The position numbers and the translations under genes were made by a program. From a virus, in IMG/VR virus record IMGVR_UViG_3300021378_002808, positions 1 to 38,084 of that record: a stretch of DNA of 38,084 nt, one strand, 5' to 3'. Positions 22,929 to 30,336 of this stretch are shown in pieces. Numbering within the stretch: the first letter of the stretch is position 1; every line of letters starts with the position of its first letter. The notes below the pieces were generated by a model. It was not told where the DNA came from. It searched no databases and worked only from the letters and a program-made list of their open reading frames with translations.

Positions 22929-23663
22929 ATGAAATTATCTTGGCAACAAATACCTTCGGCTACTATCTCTGAAATTATGTGCAAAGGTTTTGACGGAGTT
23001 GTACTTGATACAGAGCACGGTTGTTTTAATCCTGAAACTATTAATAATTGTATTCAAGTAATTAAATTAGCAGGAAAAAAGGCTTTTGTTAGATTAACAG
23101 AAGTTTCGCCTACTGATATTAGGTCATGCCTTGATTCTGGTTGTGATGGTCTTATCTTTTCTACCGTAGAAACTGTTGAACAATGCGAAGCAATTAAAAA
23201 TTGTTGCTATTTCCCTCCAAAAGGAAAGAGGGGTCTTGGACTATCAAGAGAAAATATGTGGGGAGAAAAAAGCCAATTAGTAAGTAGTGGGCCAATTATT
23301 GTTCCTCAAATAGAATCTAAGTTAGGTATTGAAAATATAGAAAAAATTAAAAGTTATGGATTTGACTTTCATCTGATTGGTCCATATGATTTATCTTTAA
23401 GTTTAGAAATACCTGGTGATTTTAAACACGAAAAATTTCAACAAGCTATTAAGACTATGAGAGATAGTATTCCTAATGATAAAATGGCCATACATATTCC
23501 TAAGGATCTTGACGCTTGGAATTTGTGGCAGTCCGAAATGGAAGAATGGTTGAACTATTCAGATTATGGAATGCTATGCATAGGCATGGATACTATAGCT
23601 ATCTTCCAGTATAATAAAGTAAATTTATCTAAAGTCAGAAAGGCTTCTAGTCCGAAATCATAA
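22929..23663 (+). CDS. HpcH/HpaI-family aldolase
   Basis: The 244-residue TIM-barrel protein shows VVLDTEHGCF (residues 24-33), KAFVRLTEVSPTDIRSCLD, GKRGLGLSR, IVPQIESKLGIENI and LIGPYDLSLSL. These are the metal- and pyruvate-binding blocks of the class II HpcH/HpaI aldolase family, which joins or splits pyruvate and aldehydes to make 2-keto-3-deoxy acids. Next to a CMP-sugar synthetase it could make or degrade a keto-sugar acid donor precursor. It ends a run that starts at 16428; a sigma70-type promoter follows at 23678. Confidence 0.82.
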   Translation: MKLSWQQIPSATISEIMCKGFDGVVLDTEHGCFNPETINNCIQVIKLAGKKAFVRLTEVSPTDIRSCLDSGCDGLIFSTVETVEQCEAIKNCCYFPPKGKRGLGLSRENMWGEKSQLVSSGPIIVPQIESKLGIENIEKIKSYGFDFHLIGPYDLSLSLEIPGDFKHEKFQQAIKTMRDSIPNDKMAIHIPKDLDAWNLWQSEMEEWLNYSDYGMLCIGMDTIAIFQYNKVNLSKVRKASSPKS

Positions 23664-23677
23664 TATATAGAATTCGC

Positions 23678-23705
23678 TTGACTTAGCAAAAATTTGCTGT
23701 ACAAT
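23678..23705 (+). promoter_or_regulatory. sigma70-type promoter ahead of the small ORF and guaC run
   Basis: TTGACT (23678-23683), a 16-base spacer and TACAAT (23700-23705) form the best promoter in the window: five of six bases match in each box. It lies in the gap between the aldolase stop and the 41-residue ORF at 23725. The -35 and spacer match the divergent pair at 16.3 kb, so these look like one promoter class. Confidence 0.7.
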
Positions 23706-23724
23706 ATATTGTGAAAGGTGTTGT

Positions 23725-23850
23725 ATGTTAGGAATTTGCATTATTATAGTTATGGTTGCTGGAGTTTTGGACGGCATAAAAAAACTACAAGGACCAGCAA
23801 CAATAAAATCTTCTAATAATCTTGTAGAGTATTTATTTATAGACCACTAA
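23725..23850 (+). CDS. 41-residue small membrane protein, hypothetical
   Basis: A 41-residue ORF starts ATG at 23725 with AAAGG eight bases upstream and ends TAA at 23850, overlapping the next ATG (TAATG). Residues 2-15 (LGICIIIVMVAGVL) form one membrane-like helix; the rest is polar. Because promoter, ribosome-binding site and stop-start coupling all fit, it is probably translated. It may serve as a leader that couples or tunes expression of the next gene, or as a membrane peptide of its own. Confidence 0.62.
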   Translation: MLGICIIIVMVAGVLDGIKKLQGPATIKSSNNLVEYLFIDH

Positions 23851-24380
23851 TGAACAGATTAAAAAATCAAAGAGTTTACTTGGCTGGCGCAATAGATCGC
23901 GTGTATGATAAAGGTAGAGGCTGGAGAGAAGAAATATCTCCATTCTTAGAATCTTTAGGCGTTGTAGTATTTAATCCTATTACAAAACCAACAGAAATAG
24001 GATTGGAAGATAACGATACTCATTTAGTAAAATCCAAACTAAAAAAGAATAAGAGATATGATGAACTAAGTTCTATGATGAAGATCATTAGATCAGTAGA
24101 TCTTAGATTGGTAGACATAAGTGATTTTTTGATTGTAAACTTAGATTTAGATATTCATCCTTGTGGTACTTACGAAGAAATTTTCTGGGCAAATAGACAG
24201 AAGAAACCTATTATAATACATATGGTACAGGGTAAAGAACATGCTCCTGATTGGCTTTTTGGTACAGTGCCTCATCAAATGATATATTCTGATTGGAATG
24301 ATATCTATGGCTATCTGGAACATATCAATTCTTCTGAAAATATTAACACTTACAATAGATGGTATTTTTTTAACATATAA
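23850..24380 (+). CDS. nucleoside 2-deoxyribosyltransferase-like protein
   Basis: The 176-residue protein starts with VYLAGAIDRVYDKGRGWREEI (residues 9-29) and has SDFLIVNLDLDIHPCGTYEEIFWANRQKKPIII (about 91-123), the two nucleobase/ribose-binding blocks of the family, with a catalytic-type Glu in the YEEI segment. Members swap or hydrolyse bases on deoxyribonucleosides or deoxynucleotides; many phage copies act in nucleotide salvage or base modification. It is TAATG-coupled to the small ORF and precedes GMP reductase by 29 bases. Confidence 0.72.
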   Translation: MNRLKNQRVYLAGAIDRVYDKGRGWREEISPFLESLGVVVFNPITKPTEIGLEDNDTHLVKSKLKKNKRYDELSSMMKIIRSVDLRLVDISDFLIVNLDLDIHPCGTYEEIFWANRQKKPIIIHMVQGKEHAPDWLFGTVPHQMIYSDWNDIYGYLEHINSSENINTYNRWYFFNI

Positions 24381-24409
24381 AGTAAAATATTATATGGTTA
24401 ACATTAATT

Positions 24410-25444
24410 ATGAAAATATCTGAAGATATAAAATTGGATTTTAGCGATGTTTTAATTAGACCTAAGAGATCTAATATCTCCAGTAGATCACAGGTAGAAC
24501 TAAACAGAGTATTTAGATTTCCTCACTCTACTAGAGAACTTAATTGTGTGCCTATTATGGCGGCAAATATGGACACAACAGGTTCTATGAAGATGAATAA
24601 AATATTGTCAGGGTTCGACTGCATAACATGCTTACATAAGCATTATACTGCTGATAAACTGCGAGATCATTTTTCATTTCCTAGACAATATGCCTTTTAT
24701 TCTACAGGAATATCTGAGTTTGATATAGAAAAATTAGGATATGTATATGATAAATTACAGAAGAAGCCTAACCTATGTATTGATGTCGCCAATGGATATA
24801 ACGAAAAATTTGTATCAGCAATTAAAAAGATTAGAGAATGGTATCCCGATATTATTATTATGGCTGGTAATGTAGTTACTCCAGAAATGACAGAAGAATT
24901 AATATTTCATGGTGGAGTAGATATAGTCAAGATAGGCATAGGGTCAGGCAGCGTGTGTACCACAAGACTAAAGACAGGCATTGGATATCCTCAGCTTTCT
25001 GCAGTAATAGAATGTGCCGATGCTGCTCATAGTGTAGGTGGTCATGTTTGTAGTGATGGGGGATGTACTACACCAGCAGATGTTTGCAAAGCTTTTTGTG
25101 CTAATGCCGATTTTGTCATGCTTGGAGGGATGCTTGCTGGTACTGATTCCTGTGAGGGAGATTGGGTTTATAATGACGATAAACAAAAAGAGTCTCTAAA
25201 ATTTTATGGCATGAGCAGTGAACGAGCTATGGAAAAACATAATGGGGGCGTAGCAAATTATAGAACCAGTGAAGGTAAGTGTGTCACCATACCATATAAA
25301 GGCAAGACCTCAGACACAATTCAAGATATTTTAGGCGGATTAAGAAGTTGTTGCACATATATCGGAGCAAAAACCCTCAAAGATATGGGCAAAAATACTA
25401 CATTTATAAAGGTAAACAATACTCACAATAAGGTTTTTTCATGA
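24410..25444 (+). CDS. guaC: GMP reductase
   Basis: The 344-residue protein is close to E. coli GuaC in length (347) and lacks the CBS domains of IMP dehydrogenase. It has KLDFSDVLIRPKRS near the start, PIMAANMDTT (residues 48-57), VKIGIGSGSVCTTRLKTGIGYPQLSAV (173-199; catalytic Cys183) and CSDGGCTTPADV, FVMLGGMLAG and FYGMSSERAM. GuaC reductively deaminates GMP to IMP with NADPH, recovering purine for other nucleotides. The 29-base gap upstream holds no strong ribosome-binding site. It is ATGA-coupled to the GT4 gene. Confidence 0.92.
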   Translation: MKISEDIKLDFSDVLIRPKRSNISSRSQVELNRVFRFPHSTRELNCVPIMAANMDTTGSMKMNKILSGFDCITCLHKHYTADKLRDHFSFPRQYAFYSTGISEFDIEKLGYVYDKLQKKPNLCIDVANGYNEKFVSAIKKIREWYPDIIIMAGNVVTPEMTEELIFHGGVDIVKIGIGSGSVCTTRLKTGIGYPQLSAVIECADAAHSVGGHVCSDGGCTTPADVCKAFCANADFVMLGGMLAGTDSCEGDWVYNDDKQKESLKFYGMSSERAMEKHNGGVANYRTSEGKCVTIPYKGKTSDTIQDILGGLRSCCTYIGAKTLKDMGKNTTFIKVNNTHNKVFS

Positions 25445-26499
25445 ATATGCACGTTATGGCTCCGATTGCACAAACAGGTTATGGTTATGTTAGTATGAAC
25501 ATTATTAAGTCTTTAGTAAAGAATAAGAATAATGTTTCTTTAACTCCTATTGGAGGGTCCATAGGTGCTGAATCTCAAGAAGAGTTTGAATTATACAAAA
25601 GCTGCTATGAAAAATTACCAGACTATGACGAGTCTGTGCTTAAAATATGGCATCAGTTCGATCTCATGCAAACAGTAGGAAGAGGTAAATACTTTGCGCT
25701 ACCTTTTTTTGAAGTAGACACTTTTAATCAAAGAGAACAATATCATTTAAATTTTCCTGATGAGCTTATTGTCTCATGTCAATGGGCTAAAGAAGTTATA
25801 CAAAATAACAATGTGAACAAACCAGTACATGTTGTGCCTATGGGAGTAGACACGACTGTGTTTAGACCAATGCCTAAACAAGACTTATCAGACAAGTATA
25901 TATTTGCTACGGTAGGCAAATGGGAAAAAAGAAAATGTCATGACACTATTATAGAATGTTTTAGTAAAGCTTTTTCTTCAGAGGACAATGTTGAACTATG
26001 GCTACTAACTCAAAATCCTTTCCTATCTCCAGAAGCAGAAAAGTTTTGGCTGGATAAGGTTACAGAAAGTCCTTTAAGAGATAAGATACAAGTATATAAA
26101 AAACTAGAAACCCACGAAGCTGTTGCTCGTTTTATGTCTCAAACAGATTGTGGAATATATTTGTCTCGCGGAGAAGGTTGGAATATGGAATTATTAGAAG
26201 CAATGGCTGTAAATAAGCCTGTCATTACTACAAATTTCTCTGCTCATACAGAATATTGCAATAGTGATAATTCTATGCTCGTGGAAATAGACCAACTAGA
26301 AGAAGCTAGTGACGGCAAGTGGTTTTTTGGAGGATCTAAATGGGCCAATATAGGACAAAACCAAATAGATCAAACCATCGAATATATGCGCCAATGTTAT
26401 AAAGAACGTATTAAAACAAATGAATCTGGCTTAAATACAGCTAGATCATTAACATGGTCAAATACTTCAGAGCAAATTGCTAAAATCATGCAAGCCTAA
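25441..26499 (+). CDS. glycosyltransferase family 4
   Basis: The 352-residue GT-B enzyme has a Gly-rich loop TGYGYVSMN near residues 12-20, HVVPMGVDTTVFRP (about 130-143), VGKWEKRKCHDTIIECF (158-174) and GIYLSRGEGWNMELLEAMAVNKPVIT (238-263), where the EX7E-like Glu pair binds the NDP-sugar. It likely extends a glycan in the cytoplasm. Translational coupling to guaC by ATGA is functional only in the sense of shared expression. It is the last glycosyltransferase in the window; virion-type genes follow. Confidence 0.85.
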   Translation: MNMHVMAPIAQTGYGYVSMNIIKSLVKNKNNVSLTPIGGSIGAESQEEFELYKSCYEKLPDYDESVLKIWHQFDLMQTVGRGKYFALPFFEVDTFNQREQYHLNFPDELIVSCQWAKEVIQNNNVNKPVHVVPMGVDTTVFRPMPKQDLSDKYIFATVGKWEKRKCHDTIIECFSKAFSSEDNVELWLLTQNPFLSPEAEKFWLDKVTESPLRDKIQVYKKLETHEAVARFMSQTDCGIYLSRGEGWNMELLEAMAVNKPVITTNFSAHTEYCNSDNSMLVEIDQLEEASDGKWFFGGSKWANIGQNQIDQTIEYMRQCYKERIKTNESGLNTARSLTWSNTSEQIAKIMQA

Positions 26500-26508
26500 A
26501 GTGCGCTA

Positions 26509-26529
26509 GGTGTATATTATAATATAAAG
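26509..26529 (+). promoter_or_regulatory. candidate late-type promoter (GGTGTA...TATAAAG)
   Basis: GGTGTAT at 26509-26515 and TATAAAG at 26523-26529 lie 24-44 bases before the ATG at 26553, with a plain TATAAT overlapping at 26518-26523. No TTGACA-type box is present. The layout matches the pairs at 9720, 31013, 31689 and 36300, and marks the switch from glycan genes to virion-type genes. Confidence 0.45.
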
Positions 26530-26552
26530 CTTATCAAAATTTAGGAGATACT

Positions 26553-27071
26553 ATGCCTCTGCCGTCTAGAAAAGATTCGCAAAATAAAAACAACTTTATG
26601 CAACAATGCATGGGCGATCCGAAGATGAAAAAAGAATTTACAGACACCAAACAAAGGTTGGCTGTTTGTGTTAGACAATCCCAAGCTTCTGATGACATGT
26701 TGGTTGAAAGAGTATGTGATCAGCTATACTATATGAGTGCCTGCTGGAATGAAGAATGGAATGAATTTACACAAGATGTTATTTTAGCTGGCGTAGAAGT
26801 TATTGATGAAGAAGGAAAGAGTCTAGGAGCAGAATATCAAGGTCGCAAAGTAACGCTTAATAAACCCTTCTTAACGCCGAAAGGCCCAAAGAAACGAAGT
26901 GTTTATGTAAAGAACGAAAAAGGTAATGTTGTCAAAGTAAATTTTGGCGACCCCAATATGAGGATAAAGAAGTCCGATCCTGCAAGACGTAAGAGTTTTA
27001 GAGCAAGGCATAATTGTGATAACCCCGGACCAAAATGGAAAGCTAGATATTGGTCTTGCAAAGCATGGTAA
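26553..27071 (+). CDS. virion-associated-type phage protein, hypothetical
   Basis: The 172-residue protein has two blocks I associate with small virion or prohead-linked proteins of marine and other tailed phages: an N-terminal MPLPSRKDSQ...FMQQCMGDPKM...QRLAVC (about residues 1-41), and a C-terminal VNFGDPNMRIKK...ARRKSFRARHNCDNPG with ARYWSCKAW at the end (about 130-172). The pattern CMGDxKM and RARHNCDNPGPK is recalled, not searched. Function unknown. TTAGGAGAT before the ATG is a good ribosome-binding site. Confidence 0.66.
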   Translation: MPLPSRKDSQNKNNFMQQCMGDPKMKKEFTDTKQRLAVCVRQSQASDDMLVERVCDQLYYMSACWNEEWNEFTQDVILAGVEVIDEEGKSLGAEYQGRKVTLNKPFLTPKGPKKRSVYVKNEKGNVVKVNFGDPNMRIKKSDPARRKSFRARHNCDNPGPKWKARYWSCKAW

Positions 27072-27075
27072 TACA

Positions 27076-27744
27076 ATGTCAGATATCCTTAAGCACACTT
27101 TAAATTTATTTGAACTTGACTCTATACAATACGCTCAAGGTTTTGAGTATTACAATTCTGTATATAAGGTTGTAGATTTTTTTGAGTTAGGCGACCTAGA
27201 TTTGTTTTCTATAGTACAATCGCCACCAAAAAATTCTAGCGACATAACTAAACAAGAATTAGAAGAAATATCTAGGTTAACAAAAAACAGAACAAAAGAA
27301 GAAGAAAAGTTGGTTTATTCTATAGACTCAGACTCTATAGCTTTGCACTTAGAAGCTGTTGAGGAGTTGGGAATAAAGTTTGATTATAAAGCATACAATA
27401 CTTTATATCCTGCAGTTTCTGAAATGATAGATCATCTAAAATATTTTTATAATAGAGCAAGACCTTTTCAGATAGCCGATAAATTATCTATTAATATTAA
27501 TAGAATTATCACTAAAACTCATCACACACCATCATATCCCAGTGGTCACGCAATGTCTGCTGTACTAGCCTCTAAAATTTTAACAGACAAATATCCTGAA
27601 CACGGATCTAAATTCAACGAGATAGCCAAAAAATGCGGACACGCAAGAGTTCTACAAGGGGTTCACTACCCCTCGGACAATACAGCTAGTATCAAAATTA
27701 TGGATAAAATATACCCTATAATTAAAAAGTATTTTACGGAGTAA
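27076..27744 (+). CDS. soluble PAP2-family phosphatase
   Basis: From the ATG at 27076 (222 residues) all three PAP2 signatures are intact: KYFYNRARP (Lys122, Arg129, Pro130), PSYPSGHAMSA (His158) and CGHARVLQGVHYPSD (Arg191, His197, Asp201). No signal peptide or membrane segment is seen, so it is a cytoplasmic or virion-carried acid phosphatase/haloperoxidase-fold enzyme rather than a lipid phosphatase. A longer reading from 27016 would overlap the previous gene by 56 bases. Neither start has a strong ribosome-binding site. It could act on sugar or nucleotide phosphates. Confidence 0.82.
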   Translation: MSDILKHTLNLFELDSIQYAQGFEYYNSVYKVVDFFELGDLDLFSIVQSPPKNSSDITKQELEEISRLTKNRTKEEEKLVYSIDSDSIALHLEAVEELGIKFDYKAYNTLYPAVSEMIDHLKYFYNRARPFQIADKLSININRIITKTHHTPSYPSGHAMSAVLASKILTDKYPEHGSKFNEIAKKCGHARVLQGVHYPSDNTASIKIMDKIYPIIKKYFTE

Positions 27745-27750
27745 TATGAA

Positions 27751-28191
27751 ATGAATTATAAAGAAATTTTAAACAATATACAGAATCAAATTTCTGAGAA
27801 TACAGAAGAAAATGTCAAAGATTCAAAATTACATGAGTATAAAAAAGATTTTTTAGATATGAATATAGGCTCTTTAAACGCTATAATGAATCATGCTAAA
27901 TCTATCCTAGAGTCTTTAGATGACGAATCTATAAAAGAAAACTTGACAGAGAGTTGGCTACAGGGTAAAATTGCAGTAACAGAGGACTACATGCGAACAA
28001 TTCATGATTTTGTAAAGTATGTTCCTGCAAATGACGATGATACTAAAGCGACTAATCGACCTGGGTTATGGGAAAATATTAGAAGAAAAAAACAAAGGGA
28101 AGGAGATAATTACAAACCAGCAAAGCCTGGAGATCCAGATAGACCATCGCCAGAGCAATTAAAAAAAGCTCAGAAGAAAAGTAAGAAATAA
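27751..28191 (+). CDS. phage hypothetical with 'GLWENIRRKK' tail
   Basis: The 146-residue protein has a helical first half, then LTESWLQGKIAVTEDYMRTIHDFVKY and a basic tail NRPGLWENIRRKKQREG followed by KPAKPGDPDRPSPEQLKKA. The 'GLWxNIxxKR ... KPGD' tail is common in small virion or scaffold-type phage proteins; this is recall, not a search. It follows the phosphatase by six bases and precedes the sigma factor gene. Function not known. Confidence 0.62.
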   Translation: MNYKEILNNIQNQISENTEENVKDSKLHEYKKDFLDMNIGSLNAIMNHAKSILESLDDESIKENLTESWLQGKIAVTEDYMRTIHDFVKYVPANDDDTKATNRPGLWENIRRKKQREGDNYKPAKPGDPDRPSPEQLKKAQKKSKK

Positions 28192-28231
28192 TTTCGATTT
28201 AACTAAATATTTATATAAAGGATATATAAGG

Positions 28232-28822
28232 ATGGATAAAAAATTTGATTCTTTGGATACTTACATACAATTAGCTAAGAAAACTATTTCTAAGTTTGCT
28301 CCTAAATTTTACAATGGACTAGCTGCTGAAATGCTATCTAATGAGGACGCAATCTCTGACATAGCTACAGCTATTATGTCTGCTGATTGGAAATTTGATG
28401 CAAATAGAGTAGGACCCACAGGACTAAAGAAAACCCAATATTCTTATAGAAACCAGTGTGTTATTTGGGCTATGAAAACTTATGTAACCCATAAATACAA
28501 ACAGAAAACACATTCTAGCTTAGATTTTGATATCGGAGATAAAGACAGCCTATCAAAGACTATCGCTGATGATAAAAGCTCCAACCCCTTAGACGTTATC
28601 ATGGAGCGAGAAGAAAAAGATAATCTTAAGAAAAACTTGCAAGATATTTTGGAGTCTGATATTTTAAATGATAAACAAAGAAATCAAATTAAAATGTATT
28701 ACTACGAGAACAAAACTCTTTCACAAATAGGAAAAGTTTTTGGGGTGTCGAGAGAAGCAGTACGTCAAAACATTAAACGAGGATTACAAAATATTAGAAA
28801 ACTAGAAACATGTTATCACTAA
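28232..28822 (+). CDS. phage sigma factor (sigma70-like)
   Basis: The 196-residue protein has a region-2-like part (AISDIATAIMSADWKFD then YRNQCVIWAMKTYVTHKYK, about residues 47-92) and a strong region 4 (KQRNQIKMYYYENKTLSQIGKVFGVSREAVRQNIKRGLQNIRKLE, about 149-193 with its helix-turn-helix). No region 1.1 is present. Such small sigmas redirect host RNA polymerase to phage promoters. The window has two promoter classes, one of which could be its target (see findings). AAGG before the ATG supports the start; it overlaps the next gene by 13 bases. Confidence 0.8.
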   Translation: MDKKFDSLDTYIQLAKKTISKFAPKFYNGLAAEMLSNEDAISDIATAIMSADWKFDANRVGPTGLKKTQYSYRNQCVIWAMKTYVTHKYKQKTHSSLDFDIGDKDSLSKTIADDKSSNPLDVIMEREEKDNLKKNLQDILESDILNDKQRNQIKMYYYENKTLSQIGKVFGVSREAVRQNIKRGLQNIRKLETCYH

Positions 28823-29229
28823 TTAAAAATATTTATAATCATATAAAAGACATATTTTTCTCTCGATATAATAAAGAGGATAATAATCTAAATGGAATTT
28901 GTTTTTACATAGATTCAAAAAACAATATTACAATGAATGTAGATATAGCCGATCCTGATACATTGTCTTTAGATCAAATAACTAATGATGCAGAAAAAAC
29001 AGCTACAGTAATTAGTTCAATTGTTAATGGAGACATGAATAGTCAAATATTAAAATTTATTAATAAATCTTCTAAGACGACAGAAACTAGTCCTAATACT
29101 AATTTATTTTTTCAGAATGTTTTATCTTTTCATGAGATACAACAAAAAGAAAAACTTGATGCTATCAAGGATAATCTTTATGATAAAGTTGTAGTCAGAC
29201 CATCGGAAGCTTTCAGTAGATATGTTTAA
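28810..29229 (+). CDS. hypothetical protein
   Basis: The 139-residue protein has an amphipathic N-terminus (LSLIKNIYNHIKDIFF) and a mostly polar rest with DPDTLSLDQITNDAEKTATVISSIV. Family not recognised. It overlaps the sigma factor gene by 13 bases and the next gene by 8, so it is part of the same run. Nothing in it suggests a catalytic role. Confidence 0.6.
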   Translation: MLSLIKNIYNHIKDIFFSRYNKEDNNLNGICFYIDSKNNITMNVDIADPDTLSLDQITNDAEKTATVISSIVNGDMNSQILKFINKSSKTTETSPNTNLFFQNVLSFHEIQQKEKLDAIKDNLYDKVVVRPSEAFSRYV

Positions 29230-29674
29230 TACAGAAGAAATAGACGAAAGAGAAAACGTTGTCGTTTGGGAAAAGTGGATAGATCCATATTTGCAAGGCA
29301 TAGAAGACTCTATTCCTACTCCTCCAGAAGTCGAGGAACTAGAGGAAGAGTATTTAGAGGATGAAGAAGAATCAGAAGAAGAAGAAGAATATGGAACCAT
29401 AGACAAGCTAGGTAAATTTAGAGCTATAGCGACTCCTATGGGTATTATACCTATTAATGAATCCACCGCTAGCGGCAAAATATTTAATTTTTGGGTGGGT
29501 CATACTAACTTTGATATCACAAACGCATTAGCCTTGATCATAGAGGAAACGTCGGGAGTAGAGACTTTAGATGTGTTTACAAGATATAGATTTCGTATCG
29601 GAATAGGCAAAGCTTTTCATGACTCAAAAGTTATGAGAGACATTAATTCAAGGGTATATAATTACTTAATATGA
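29222..29674 (+). CDS. hypothetical protein with acidic low-complexity stretch
   Basis: The 150-residue protein has a Glu-rich run at about residues 35-57 built from GAA/GAG repeats, followed by a folded C-terminal half containing FRAIATPMGIIPI, FWVGHTNFDIT and YRFRIGIGKAFHDSKVM. That last segment looks like one found in small phage structural proteins (recall only). It is ATGA-coupled to the ClpP-like gene, which raises the idea that it is a partner or substrate. Confidence 0.62.
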   Translation: MFNTEEIDERENVVVWEKWIDPYLQGIEDSIPTPPEVEELEEEYLEDEEESEEEEEYGTIDKLGKFRAIATPMGIIPINESTASGKIFNFWVGHTNFDITNALALIIEETSGVETLDVFTRYRFRIGIGKAFHDSKVMRDINSRVYNYLI

Positions 29675-30204
29675 CACAAATAAACAACGACTCAGACCTA
29701 TATAATATACATAATTTATGTATAGACTCTAAAAGCAGAGAGCTCTTTTTACACTCTAGTTTGGATTCAGAAGAGGAATCAGGTGTTGAATTTAGAGCAG
29801 CAATAATGTTTGAAAAAAATATTCGATACTTGAATCAGATTTCTCATGATCCAATCCTAGTACATATGCATTTGCCAGGAGGAGATTGGCAAGATTGTAT
29901 GGCAATAGTAGATACGATAAAAACCTCTGCGTCAAAAATATTTATATTAGCATACGGTAAAGTAGAATCTGCCAGTAGTATACTTTTTCAAGCTGCTGAT
30001 TTGAGAGTACTAATGCCTAATACTCATATGTTAATCCATTACGGCTCGCTTAGTATTGACGATGAACATCGAGCAGCCAAAAGTAGTTTTGAGTGGAGCG
30101 AAAAAGAATCTCTAAAAATGATTAATATGTTTACTGGTAGATGCATTGATAGTCCTATAGCCAAAGAAAGAAATTGGAAAAAACATATTATAAAAAACAT
30201 ATAA
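29671..30204 (+). CDS. ClpP-like serine protease
   Basis: The 177-residue protein has the ClpP/crotonase fold landmarks: ILVHMHLPGGDWQDCMAIVDTI (about residues 62-83), KIFILAYGKVESASSILFQAAD (89-110) with the active-site Ser likely at 102 or 103, and PNTHMLIHYGS with catalytic His123. The Ser-His gap is 20-21 residues, shorter than in E. coli ClpP (25), and the 'GQAAS' block reads ESASS. Such phage ClpP-like enzymes can act in capsid maturation. ATGA and TAATG couple it to both neighbours. Confidence 0.76.
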   Translation: MTQINNDSDLYNIHNLCIDSKSRELFLHSSLDSEEESGVEFRAAIMFEKNIRYLNQISHDPILVHMHLPGGDWQDCMAIVDTIKTSASKIFILAYGKVESASSILFQAADLRVLMPNTHMLIHYGSLSIDDEHRAAKSSFEWSEKESLKMINMFTGRCIDSPIAKERNWKKHIIKNI

Positions 30205-30335
30205 TGTCACAATTAGATAATAAAAGCGATTGGATATTAGACGCTGAAGAATCTGTATATTACGGCTTTGCTGACGGTGTATTAGGAGATAGAAAGTTTA
30301 CTACGATAGAAAAACTAAAAAGCAGAAAAAGGTAA
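30204..30335 (+). CDS. 43-residue small hypothetical protein
   Basis: A 43-residue ORF (ATG 30204, TAA 30333-30335) lies between the ClpP-like and DeoC-like genes. Its ATG overlaps the upstream stop (TAATG), and only one base separates it from the next ATG. The sequence is polar with an acidic first part and a basic end (LKSRKR). It includes YYGFADGVLGDRKF, a compact fold-like piece. Family not recognised; the tight packing argues that it is real. Confidence 0.56.
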   Translation: MSQLDNKSDWILDAEESVYYGFADGVLGDRKFTTIEKLKSRKR

Positions 30336-30336
30336 T

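Noticed and set aside
26501-26515. GCGCTAGG region after the GT4 gene as a terminator
   Set aside because: Only four base pairs can form and no T tract follows.
28214-28220. TATAAAG ahead of the sigma factor gene as a sixth late-type promoter
   Set aside because: No GGTGTA lies upstream and the element sits only 12-18 bases from the ATG, so it is more likely part of the ribosome-binding site region.
29122-29478. 118-residue Ser-rich minus-strand frame
   Set aside because: It is antisense to the Glu-rich GAA/GAG run, which reads as Ser codons on the other strand.
30275-30285. GGTGTAT inside the 43-residue ORF as a promoter element
   Set aside because: It is coding sequence (Gly-Val-Leu) and no TATAA follows at the right distance.
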